This document shows, piece by piece, positions 13,249 through 19,527 of a stretch of DNA of 19,527 nucleotides. This DNA comes from Thermoleophilia bacterium (GTDB lineage: Bacteria > Actinomycetota > Thermoleophilia > Gaiellales > Gaiellaceae), in assembly GCA_025934335.1 (NCBI GenBank), contig JAICYG010000034.1:1-19527 (forward strand), in the 5' to 3' direction. The notes below the pieces were generated by a model. It was not told the origin of the DNA. It saw only the letters and a program-made list of their open reading frames with translations, and did no database searches. How positions within the stretch are numbered: position 1 is the first letter of the stretch; each line of letters begins with the position of its first letter. The position numbers were made by a program, and so were the translations under genes.

Positions 13249-14282
13249 GCGCGTCCGCGGTCCCGAACCTCGGCGACATGACGCTCGAGCTCGGCCGCGC
13301 GCCGGCCGGCTGTGTGCTCGGCGAGCACCCGGGTGCGGGCACGCTGGCCGACAGCTCGGTCACCTTCGCGCAGGTGCCGGAGCACGCCCTCGCCGTCCTC
13401 CGCGATCAGGATCTCGCGGCCCGGCTCGAAGAAGGCGTCGAGCCCGTCCCACCAGTCCGAGATCACCGGGACGCCGCACGCGGCCGCCTCGAACAGGCGC
13501 ACGCTCGGCGACCAGCCGGCCGTGACCATGTCTGCACGGGTCACGTTGAGCGTGAACCGCTGCGCCGCGTAGAACGTCGGGTGCTCGCCCGGCGGCAGGC
13601 TGTCGAGCCGCTCGACGTTCCCCGGCCAGTCGATGCCGTCCGGGTACTGCGGCCCCGCGACGGCGAATTGCCGCCCCGGCAGCGAACGGGCGGGCGCGAG
13701 GAGGAGCTCGTCGACCTTCGGCTGGCGGTCGTCGGAGTACGTGCCGAGATAGCCGAGCTCGAAGCGGAGCGGCATGTCGAGCGGCCGGTAGAGGCGGGGG
13801 TCGGCGGCGCAGTAGAACGGCACCGGCCGTTGCGCGCCGATCGTCTCGAGGAACGGCCCGCCGGTGAACGAGAGATAGAGGTCGAAGCGCGGGACGAGAT
13901 CGGGGGAAAGGTACTCGTGGTCGCCGCGCGCGAGCTTCGCTGCAGTGACGGGTGTGTCGATGTCCCAGAAGGCGGTCACTCCCTCCGCTGTCGCAAGCAC
14001 CCGTTCGGCGACGTCGCACCCGTCCGGCACGAACGAGCCGACGACCACGAGGTCGGCGTCGCGCACCTCGTCGGCCCAGCGCTCGAGCTCGTCGACAGAG
14101 CGGTAGAGGTGGACGAACGGCGCCGAGAAGTCGCGGTTCGCCGCGTACCAGGGAACGTCGCGCTCGAGGAAGAGCACGTCGTGGCCGCGGCCTACGAGCG
14201 CCGCGAGCACGCCGCGGTAGTTCGTCGCGTGGCCGTTCCCCCACGACGACGTGATCGAGAGGCCGAGCCAGACCGTCTTCAC
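13245..14282 (-). CDS. Glycosyltransferase, CgeB/GT-B type (third of three tandem paralogues)
   Basis: A 345-residue GT-B glycosyltransferase. The N-terminal half begins VKTVWLGLSITSSWGNGHAT, then YRGVLAALVGRGHDVLFLERD. The C-terminal donor-binding half has FELGYLGTYSDDRQPKVDELL, FTLNVTRADMV and WSPSVRLFEAAACGVPVISDWW followed by FEPGREILIAED, a layout of the CgeB/Glyco_trans_1_2 (PF13524) group. Donor and acceptor are unknown. The GTG at 14282 overlaps the upstream stop as GTGA. An open extension to 14861 exists but lies inside the neighbouring gene and has no family similarity. It shares motif order and spacing with the two genes upstream, and its last four bases overlap the methyltransferase start. 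Confidence 0.82.
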   Translation of the reverse strand: MKTVWLGLSITSSWGNGHATNYRGVLAALVGRGHDVLFLERDVPWYAANRDFSAPFVHLYRSVDELERWADEVRDADLVVVGSFVPDGCDVAERVLATAEGVTAFWDIDTPVTAAKLARGDHEYLSPDLVPRFDLYLSFTGGPFLETIGAQRPVPFYCAADPRLYRPLDMPLRFELGYLGTYSDDRQPKVDELLLAPARSLPGRQFAVAGPQYPDGIDWPGNVERLDSLPPGEHPTFYAAQRFTLNVTRADMVTAGWSPSVRLFEAAACGVPVISDWWDGLDAFFEPGREILIAEDGEGVLRHLREGDRAVGQRARTRVLAEHTAGRRAAELERHVAEVRDRGRA

Positions 14283-15328
14283 GCCCTGCCCCCCAAGATG
14301 TCCTCGACCAGTTCTGCCCGCTGCGCATAGGTGTGGTCGCGCAGCACGCGCTCCCGTGCGGCCGCGCCGATCTGCGCGGCGGTCTCCGGTGTGAGCGCCG
14401 CAAGGTGACGCGCCACGTCCGCGCCGTCTTCCGCGACCAGCACCTCCGAGCCCGGCTCGAGAAACTCGCCGATTCCCTGCCAGGCGTCCGTGATCAGGCA
14501 CGCGCCCGCGCCGGCCGCCTCGAACACGCGCGTCGGCGGCGACCAGCCGTTTGCGACCATCGAGTCGCGCGTCACGTTGAGCACCGCGAGCGGCGTGACG
14601 TTGAATGCGTTGTGGTCGGCGGTGCCGAGGTGACCGATGTACGCGACGTTCGCGGGCAGCTCCCGCGTCTCCCAGCCCGAGCCGCCGAGCAGGAACCGTC
14701 GCTCCGGGACGAGCTCGGCCGCCCGCAGGAAGAAGCGCTCGACCCGCGCCTCGCGGTCGGGGAGCCGGTTGCCGAGGAAGCCGAGGTCGGCCTCGAAGCG
14801 CGGGTCCGGCTCGACCGGGAGGTGCGTGTCGGGATCCACGGCGTTGTAGACGGGAACGCACTCACGCGCGCCCAGGTCGAGGTAACGCTCGACCACCTGC
14901 TCGCCGCCGCCGTAGGTGAGCACGAGGTCGAACCGGCGGACGAGCCCCGCGAACCGCTCGTCCGCAGCGGCGAGCGTCGCCGGTGCGTCGACGTCCCAGA
15001 AGACCCGCGTCGGCCCGTCGAGCGAGGCGACCGCATCCTCGAGCACCTCGTCGAGCACGCCGACGCCGCTCGCCTTCACGACGAGATCGGCGCGGCCGGC
15101 GGCGCGGACGAGCCGGCGCGCGTTCGCCTCCGTCGGCTGCCACACGACGACGTCGGCCCACGGCGGGTCGTCGATGTCGCGGTGCGCCTGCCGCTCGTAC
15201 GCGTCCGGCTCGTAGAACGTCACGTGATGCCCTCGCTCCGCAAGCGCACGCACGAGGCCGCGGTAGTACGTCGCCGCGCCGTTCCAGTACGAGGAGACGA
15301 GGCTCGAGGCGAACCACGCCACGTTCAT
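14279..15328 (-). CDS. Glycosyltransferase, CgeB/GT-B type (second of three tandem paralogues)
   Basis: A 349-residue GT-B protein beginning MNVAWFASSLVSSYWNGAAT and YYRGLVRALAERGHHVTFYEPD. The middle has RVFWDVDAPATL and DLVLTYGGGEQVV, and the C-terminal donor domain has EADLGFLGNRLPDREARVE, LNVTRDSMVANGWSPPTRVF, EAAGAGACLITDAW and FLEPGSEVLVAEDGADVARHL. These blocks align by eye with the gene that follows it. The predicted role is transfer of one sugar in the glycan made by this operon; its specificity cannot be read from the sequence. The ATG at 15328 overlaps the upstream stop as ATGA. No signal or membrane segment, so cytoplasmic or membrane-peripheral. Confidence 0.83.
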   Translation of the reverse strand: MNVAWFASSLVSSYWNGAATYYRGLVRALAERGHHVTFYEPDAYERQAHRDIDDPPWADVVVWQPTEANARRLVRAAGRADLVVKASGVGVLDEVLEDAVASLDGPTRVFWDVDAPATLAAADERFAGLVRRFDLVLTYGGGEQVVERYLDLGARECVPVYNAVDPDTHLPVEPDPRFEADLGFLGNRLPDREARVERFFLRAAELVPERRFLLGGSGWETRELPANVAYIGHLGTADHNAFNVTPLAVLNVTRDSMVANGWSPPTRVFEAAGAGACLITDAWQGIGEFLEPGSEVLVAEDGADVARHLAALTPETAAQIGAAARERVLRDHTYAQRAELVEDILGGRA

Positions 15329-16377
15329 GCGGCGACCGCCTCATCGATCCCGAGGCTCGCGAGGATCGAGACGAGCTCCTGTACGCGGTGCGCGCATGTG
15401 TGGCGCGCGAGCACCGTCTCCCGGCCGCGCGCCGCGAACGACGGGTCGGCGAGTGCCTCCCGCAGCGCGCTGTCCATCTCCTGCCCCGTGCGCGCCCGCA
15501 GGAAGTCGCCGTCGCGAAAGAGCCCCTCGGTGTCCTCCCAGGGCGCCGAGACGAGCGGGATGCCGGCGGCGAGCGCCTCGAAGACCCGGATCGTCGGGAT
15601 GCCCGGCAGCGCCTCGACGTACGGCCGCCGCGGCACGTGCACCGTCACCCGGTGTGCGCCGAACGCCTCGGGCACGCGGTGGTTCGGGAGCCAGCCGCGG
15701 TACGCGAGCCCTGCGCGCTCGACCGCGCGGACGCCCGCGGCCGGGTAGCGGACGCCGTGCACCGTGCCGGTGAGGCGGAGCCGGCGCGCCGGCGCGAAGA
15801 GGAACTCCTCCAGCTCGCGTGTGCGCTCGCCGTCGCCCCAGTTCCCGATCCAGACGAGGTCGTGCGTAGGGTCGCGGTCGAGCGGGCGGAAGAGGCGGTG
15901 GTCGGCCGCCTCGTGCCACGTCCACACGCGGTCGTGCCACGACCGGTCACGATAGACGTCTGCGACGGCGGCGCCGAACACGAGCACACCGGCGTACCCG
16001 GAGAGGTCGTAGCGGCGCATCTCGTCCGGCTTCGTCACCGCGCGATGATGCGTGTCGTGGAACAGCGCCGGTACGCCGCTCGCGCCGACCGCCGCCACGA
16101 GCCACGGTTCGTTCCACTCGTGCACGACGGCGACATCCGCGCCGTCGAGCACCGCGTCGACGTCCAGGTCGCGCCGGTACGTGCGGCTCGGGAAGCGCCG
16201 CGAGAGCTCGGCGAGAGTGTCGCGATCGACGTGCGAGCGCGACCATCCGTCGGCGGGCTCCCACACGTCCACCTCGTGCCCCGCGTCGCGCAGCTCGCGG
16301 ACGACGCCGCGTAGGAAGTGCGCGTTGCCGTGGTTCCAGCAGCTCGCGAGCGAATGCACGAAGAAGACGAGCTTCAT
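15325..16377 (-). CDS. Glycosyltransferase, CgeB/GT-B type (first of three tandem paralogues)
   Basis: A 350-residue GT-B protein beginning MKLVFFVHSLASCWNHGNAH and FLRGVVRELRDAGHEVDVWEP, with ALFHDTHHRAV and GVLVFGAAVADVYRD in the middle, then HDLVWIGNWGDGERTRELEEF, GIPTIRVFEALAAGIPLVSA and PWEDTEGLFRDGDFL. It keeps the same block order as the next two genes but is the most divergent of the three, lacking the LNVTR-x-x-MV block (HVPRRPYV instead). The ATG at 16377 overlaps the upstream glycosyltransferase stop as ATGA; an open extension upstream to 17457 is inside that gene and is rejected. Its acceptor and donor are unknown. Confidence 0.82.
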   Translation of the reverse strand: MKLVFFVHSLASCWNHGNAHFLRGVVRELRDAGHEVDVWEPADGWSRSHVDRDTLAELSRRFPSRTYRRDLDVDAVLDGADVAVVHEWNEPWLVAAVGASGVPALFHDTHHRAVTKPDEMRRYDLSGYAGVLVFGAAVADVYRDRSWHDRVWTWHEAADHRLFRPLDRDPTHDLVWIGNWGDGERTRELEEFLFAPARRLRLTGTVHGVRYPAAGVRAVERAGLAYRGWLPNHRVPEAFGAHRVTVHVPRRPYVEALPGIPTIRVFEALAAGIPLVSAPWEDTEGLFRDGDFLRARTGQEMDSALREALADPSFAARGRETVLARHTCAHRVQELVSILASLGIDEAVAA

Positions 16378-17372
16378 GCCGTCACCGCCGACAGCACCTC
16401 GCCGTAGACGCGGGCGTATCCCGTCGCCATCGCGTCGACCGTGTACCGCGCGGCGCGCCGGCGGGCGCGCTCGGCGAGCTCCGCCCGCAGCTCCGTGTCG
16501 CACGTGACGAGCTGCAACGCGGAGGCCAGCGCCTCGTCGTCGTCGGGCGCTGCGAACAGCGCCGCGTCGCCCCACACCTCCCGCAGGCTCGGGATGTCGC
16601 CGAGCACGAGCGCGCACCACGAGCGTGCCGCCTCGAGGATGCCGAGCCCGAAGGGCTCGTACCTCGCCGGCGACGCGAACACCCCTGCGCGTGCGAGCAG
16701 CGAGCGCACCTCCGGGCGGTCGAGCCGGCCGAGCGCCGTCCCGTCGCCGGCGGCGACGAGCGGCCACGAGACTGCCGCGCAGGCGCGCTCGAGGGCGGCG
16801 AGGTTCTTCGCCTCGTCCCGGAACCGCCCGAGCCCGAGCACGAACGGCTCCTTGCCGGCGCTCCCGGCTTCGAAGGAGCTGCCGTTCGCGACGACGACCC
16901 GCTCCTGGGGGAGCCGGTAGTGGCGGCGCAGGTCGTCGAGCGCCGCGCTCGTGGGCGCGACGAGGGCGTCGGCGGCGCGCAGTCCCGCCTCGACGGCCGA
17001 GCGGTAGCGGTCGTAGCGCTCGGGCGGCGGCGCGCCGTGCACTGCCCACCACCACGAGACGACGTCCGAGTGGGCGGCCACGACGACCGGCGCCCGCCAC
17101 GGCAGCGCGCCGTGCGCGTACCCGTTCAGGTGCACGACGTCGGGCTCGAGCCGCTCCTCCAGCTCGAGCAACCAGGCGCCGGCGCGGTCGACGTCGTCCC
17201 ACGGGTCGTCCTCCCACTCGAGCGCGTACGTGGAGACGAGGACGTGCTCGCCGCGCTCCGCGGGCGGCGGCCCCATGGTCGCGATCGTCACCTCGGCGTC
17301 GAGCGCCCGGACGAGGTCGTTTGCGTACGTCCAGACGCCGCCTACCGTGTCGGCCGTCATCAGCACCCTCAT
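16374..17372 (-). CDS. GT4-family glycosyltransferase
   Basis: A 332-residue retaining-type GT-B glycosyltransferase. The N-terminal acceptor domain opens with MRVLMTADTVGGVWTYANDL, containing the Gly-Gly loop at 11-12, then PDVVHLNGYAHGALPW and VAAHSDVVSWWW. The C-terminal domain has PFVLGLGRFRDEAKNLAAL and the donor-binding E-x7-E motif at Glu239 to Glu247 (EPFGLGILE), followed by SLREVWGDAALFAAPDD. This matches GT4 enzymes that use nucleotide sugars to extend lipid- or protein-linked glycans. It is a different subgroup from the three genes after it. The ATG at 17372 overlaps the oxidoreductase stop as ATGA. It is somewhat shorter than typical GT4 proteins (about 370-400). Confidence 0.87.
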   Translation of the reverse strand: MRVLMTADTVGGVWTYANDLVRALDAEVTIATMGPPPAERGEHVLVSTYALEWEDDPWDDVDRAGAWLLELEERLEPDVVHLNGYAHGALPWRAPVVVAAHSDVVSWWWAVHGAPPPERYDRYRSAVEAGLRAADALVAPTSAALDDLRRHYRLPQERVVVANGSSFEAGSAGKEPFVLGLGRFRDEAKNLAALERACAAVSWPLVAAGDGTALGRLDRPEVRSLLARAGVFASPARYEPFGLGILEAARSWCALVLGDIPSLREVWGDAALFAAPDDDEALASALQLVTCDTELRAELAERARRRAARYTVDAMATGYARVYGEVLSAVTA

Positions 17373-18286
17373 CGGCCGTAGATCCGGTCGACGATCTCCG
17401 CGACGCGGACGAGCTCGGCTCCCTCTCCCTCGTCGAAGCCGGCGCCGCTCGCAACACGCCGGGCCCAGCTCACGGCGGCGCGGCCGGGCCACGCGTCGGG
17501 CGGCTCGACGAGCACCTCGCGGGACGTGCGGCGCATGAGCTCGCAGCGGAGGTCGTAGAACGAGCCGCCGACGTTCGCGACGCGGACGCTCGCCTCCGTG
17601 CCGTGGAAGGTCGCCGCGATCACGGCGTCCTGCCCCGCGTGCAGGTCCCACGAGCACGCGATACGCACGTGGTCTAGCTCGGCTGTCGCCCAGGTCTCGA
17701 CGGGCTCGCCGCGCAACCGCGAGCGAACGTCGCGCGGGTCCAGGTCGAGCGTCCACACGGCGAGGTCGACGAGATGGACGCCGAGGTCGATCAGGCAGCC
17801 GCCGCCGGAGAGCGCGGGGTCGCGGAACCACGGCTTGTCGGGGCCGTAGGCGTTGTGGAAGACGAGGTCGGCGGCGAAGACGTCTCCGAGCGCGTTCGAG
17901 CGGACCTGCTCACGCGCCTCGACGAACGCGTCGGCGTGCCGGTACGAGAGGTCGACGCCGAGGGGGACGTCGGCACGCTCGGCCGCCGCGACGACGGCGC
18001 GCACCTCGGCCGCGGTGCGCGCGACCGGCTTCTGCACGAACACGGGCAGACCGCGCTCGAGCGCGGCGATCGCCTGCTCGGCGTGGAGGGCGCTCGGCGT
18101 GGCGATGACCACGGCGTCGATGTCGTGCGCGAGCAGCTCCTCGCAGGTCTGAAGCGCCCCGTCGACCGCCGGGTCGGCGATCGCCGCGACCGTGCCGGCG
18201 CCGGCGCGCTCGATCGCCTCGAGGCGGCTCCGTCCGATCCAGCCGACCCCGAGGAAGCCGAGACGGGGAGCCGTCGCTACGGGCAC
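17369..18286 (-). CDS. Gfo/Idh/MocA-family NAD(P)-dependent oxidoreductase
   Basis: A 305-residue sugar or cyclitol dehydrogenase. The Rossmann motif GVGWIG lies at 13-18, and IDAVVIATPSALHAEQAIAAL follows. The usual EKP signature reads QKP at 85-87 (Lys86 kept). The catalytic region GGGCLIDLGVHLVDL supplies Asp167 and His171, and a C-terminal beta-sheet domain closes the protein. Members oxidise or epimerise sugars and inositols, often nucleotide-sugar C3. With an epimerase and an alcohol dehydrogenase upstream, it probably helps make an unusual sugar donor. GTG 18286 places the Rossmann strand close to the N-terminus and overlaps the upstream gene by 10 bp. The substrate is unknown. Confidence 0.87.
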   Translation of the reverse strand: MPVATAPRLGFLGVGWIGRSRLEAIERAGAGTVAAIADPAVDGALQTCEELLAHDIDAVVIATPSALHAEQAIAALERGLPVFVQKPVARTAAEVRAVVAAAERADVPLGVDLSYRHADAFVEAREQVRSNALGDVFAADLVFHNAYGPDKPWFRDPALSGGGCLIDLGVHLVDLAVWTLDLDPRDVRSRLRGEPVETWATAELDHVRIACSWDLHAGQDAVIAATFHGTEASVRVANVGGSFYDLRCELMRRTSREVLVEPPDAWPGRAAVSWARRVASGAGFDEGEGAELVRVAEIVDRIYGR

Positions 18287-19098
18287 ACGACCGCCTTCAC
18301 GAACCCGGGGGGCCGTGTGCGGGCGAGCTCGAACGCCTCGTCCAGGCGCGCGAGCGGTAGCCGGTGCGTGACGAGCCGCTCCACGTCGAGCCTCCCGCAG
18401 AGCACAAGCTCGACCGCCTCTTGCATGCCGCGCACGTATTCCCGCGGATCGCGCTGATGGGCATTGACAACCTCGACGGCGCGCCAGTTCCAGCTCTGCA
18501 GGTCCACCGTGCGCGGGCCGTCCTGGTGGAATCCCGCGATCACAAGGCGCCCGCCGGCAGCGACGAGCCGGGATGCGGTATCGAGTGCCGACTGCGTTCC
18601 GGCTGATTCGATCACGACGTCGAATTCTCCGACGACGCCCGTCTTGCGCCGCACCTCGGTCGGCTCGTCGATGAGCGACGCGACGGCGCTCCCGAGAAAG
18701 CCCATCCCCACGACCGCGATGCGGTCGCCGGGCCGGGTGCGCGCCCGTCGCACCACGTTGACGGCGCACGCGAGGGCTTCGCCCGGGAACGGCAGGCCGT
18801 CGAGGGCAGGCGGCAGCTCGACGACGGCGTCCGCCGCCGCGACGTCCCAGTCGGCGAACCCGTGGTAGGTGAGCGCGGCGACACGGCGGCCGTCATCGGT
18901 GTGACCCCAAACCTCGTGCCCCGGTGCGCCGGGCTCGCCCGGGTACGCGAACCAGTCGCGCCCCTCCCAGAACGGCAGGGACGAGCCGCAAACGCCGCAG
19001 CCCTCGACGCGGATCAGGAGCTCTCCCTCGCCCGGGTCCGGACGGCGGACGGCGGTCGTCCTCGTGCGGTGCGGGCCGCTGACGATCCCGGCGCGCAT
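18277..19098 (-). CDS. Zinc-dependent medium-chain alcohol dehydrogenase, shortened
   Basis: A 273-residue MDR protein, against about 340 for normal family members. Catalytic-zinc elements are present: CGVCGSS (Cys34, Cys37), GHEVWG (His61, Glu62) and EALACAV (Glu107, Cys111). The dinucleotide motif GMGFLG is at 131-136, and DVVIESAG and GGRLVIAGF follow. Two blocks are missing: the four-cysteine structural-zinc lobe, and much of the second part of the Rossmann fold, since only about 23 residues separate GMGFLG from FDVVIESAG. The frame is intact, so this is not a frameshift. It may use a sugar or polyol substrate with the adjacent Gfo/Idh/MocA enzyme. The ATG at 19098 lies 20 bp after the epimerase stop. 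Confidence 0.82.
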   Translation of the reverse strand: MRAGIVSGPHRTRTTAVRRPDPGEGELLIRVEGCGVCGSSLPFWEGRDWFAYPGEPGAPGHEVWGHTDDGRRVAALTYHGFADWDVAAADAVVELPPALDGLPFPGEALACAVNVVRRARTRPGDRIAVVGMGFLGSAVASLIDEPTEVRRKTGVVGEFDVVIESAGTQSALDTASRLVAAGGRLVIAGFHQDGPRTVDLQSWNWRAVEVVNAHQRDPREYVRGMQEAVELVLCGRLDVERLVTHRLPLARLDEAFELARTRPPGFVKAVVCP

Positions 19099-19118
19099 CG
19101 TCTCGACGGCGCCGCCGA

Positions 19119-19527
19119 TCAGGCCGCAGCCTCCACGGGACCGAGGAAACGCACCAGCCGCTCGATCCCGTCTCGCGCCTCGACCAGCGGCACCCAGCCG
19201 GTCGCGCGCTGAAAGCGGCGCGTATCGGCGACGTAGTAGCGCTGGTCGCCGCGCCGCTCCTCGGCGTGGTTCATGCCGTGCACGTCGAGCAACTCGAGCA
19301 CCTCGCGGACCGCGAGGGCATTCGCGGGGCCGCCGCCGATATTGAAGGCGTGACCCGTGACAGCGTGTTCGTGCTCGCGCGCGAGTTGCATCGCTTCGAC
19401 CAGGTCGTCGACGTAGAGCAGGTCGCGCACCTGGCTGCCGTCGCCGTACACGGTGACCGGGCGGCCGCTCCCGAGCTGGAGCGCGAAGTGGGCGACCCAG
19501 CCCTGGTCCTCGGTGCCGTTCTGGTGC
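19119..19527 (-). CDS. NAD-dependent sugar epimerase/dehydratase, CDP-paratose 2-epimerase-like (5' partial)
   Basis: About 135 C-terminal residues of an extended SDR are visible; the gene continues past the right edge, where the frame stays open. The first visible residues read HQNGTEDQGWVAHFALQLGS, then VTVYGDGSQVRDLLYVDDLV, HAFNIGGGPANALAVREVLE and a closing GWVPLVEARDGIERL. The GTEDQGWVAHF and GDGSQVRDLLYVDDLV blocks are characteristic of the CDP-paratose 2-epimerase/dTDP-glucose 4,6-dehydratase group. Such enzymes act on nucleotide sugars with tightly bound NAD. The active-site YxxxK and the glycine motif would be outside the window, so the exact reaction cannot be judged. It is the most upstream visible gene of the glycan operon. 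Confidence 0.85.
   Translation of the reverse strand, partial: HQNGTEDQGWVAHFALQLGSGRPVTVYGDGSQVRDLLYVDDLVEAMQLAREHEHAVTGHAFNIGGGPANALAVREVLELLDVHGMNHAEERRGDQRYYVADTRRFQRATGWVPLVEARDGIERLVRFLGPVEAAA

Noticed and set aside
13278..15748. Long + strand frames of 350-471 codons across the glycosyltransferase genes
   Set aside because: They lie opposite clear glycosyltransferases, are Arg/Ala-rich and show no recognisable domain.
1..19527. CRISPR array, insertion sequence, integrase or phage genes
   Set aside because: I saw no regularly spaced direct repeats, transposase or integrase motifs, or flanking inverted repeats on reading the window; the gene content is metabolic and surface-related.

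Overview
The window is a very GC-rich bacterial chromosome segment with almost no non-coding DNA: most gene junctions are 1-4 bp overlaps. Codon use, the gene families and the tRNA lacking an encoded CCA suggest an actinobacterium, possibly Thermoleophilia/Gaiellales. That assignment is an inference and no marker gene proves it.

Region 1 (1-7451, + strand) is one translationally coupled operon for methyl-group and one-carbon metabolism. In order it holds the end of a corrinoid-protein activator (RACo/DUF4445 type), a DUF1638 protein, an MttB-family (trimethylamine/glycine-betaine type) methyltransferase without an in-frame amber codon, an aldehyde dehydrogenase, a GMC (choline-dehydrogenase-like) flavoprotein, a short cyclodeaminase-like (FTCD_C) protein, a secreted protein of unknown function, and a homocysteine S-methyltransferase-family protein. 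The simplest reading is oxidation of choline or a related alcohol to a betaine, corrinoid-dependent demethylation, and channelling of the methyl group into folate or methionine. The corrinoid protein and the second methyltransferase would lie upstream, outside the window. Two genes here appear to start with CTG inside a CTGA overlap.

Region 2 (7452-7605) is a tRNA-Leu(CAA) on the - strand, abutting the preceding stop codon, followed by a short divergent promoter region.

Region 3 (7606-12179, + strand) is a branched-chain-amino-acid-type ABC transporter, livH-livM-livG-livF, with no substrate-binding protein in view, then a small soluble conserved protein preceded by a perfect hairpin.

Region 4 (12176-19527, - strand, transcription right to left) is a compact operon that looks like surface-glycan or glycoconjugate synthesis. 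It holds a CDP-paratose-epimerase-like SDR (N-terminus beyond the window), a shortened zinc alcohol dehydrogenase, a Gfo/Idh/MocA oxidoreductase, a GT4-type glycosyltransferase, three tandem related glycosyltransferases, a TIGR04290-like methyltransferase, and a small membrane protein of the low-affinity iron permease family. I do not recognise the product of this cluster. It and the corrinoid operon are the best candidates for undescribed biology here.
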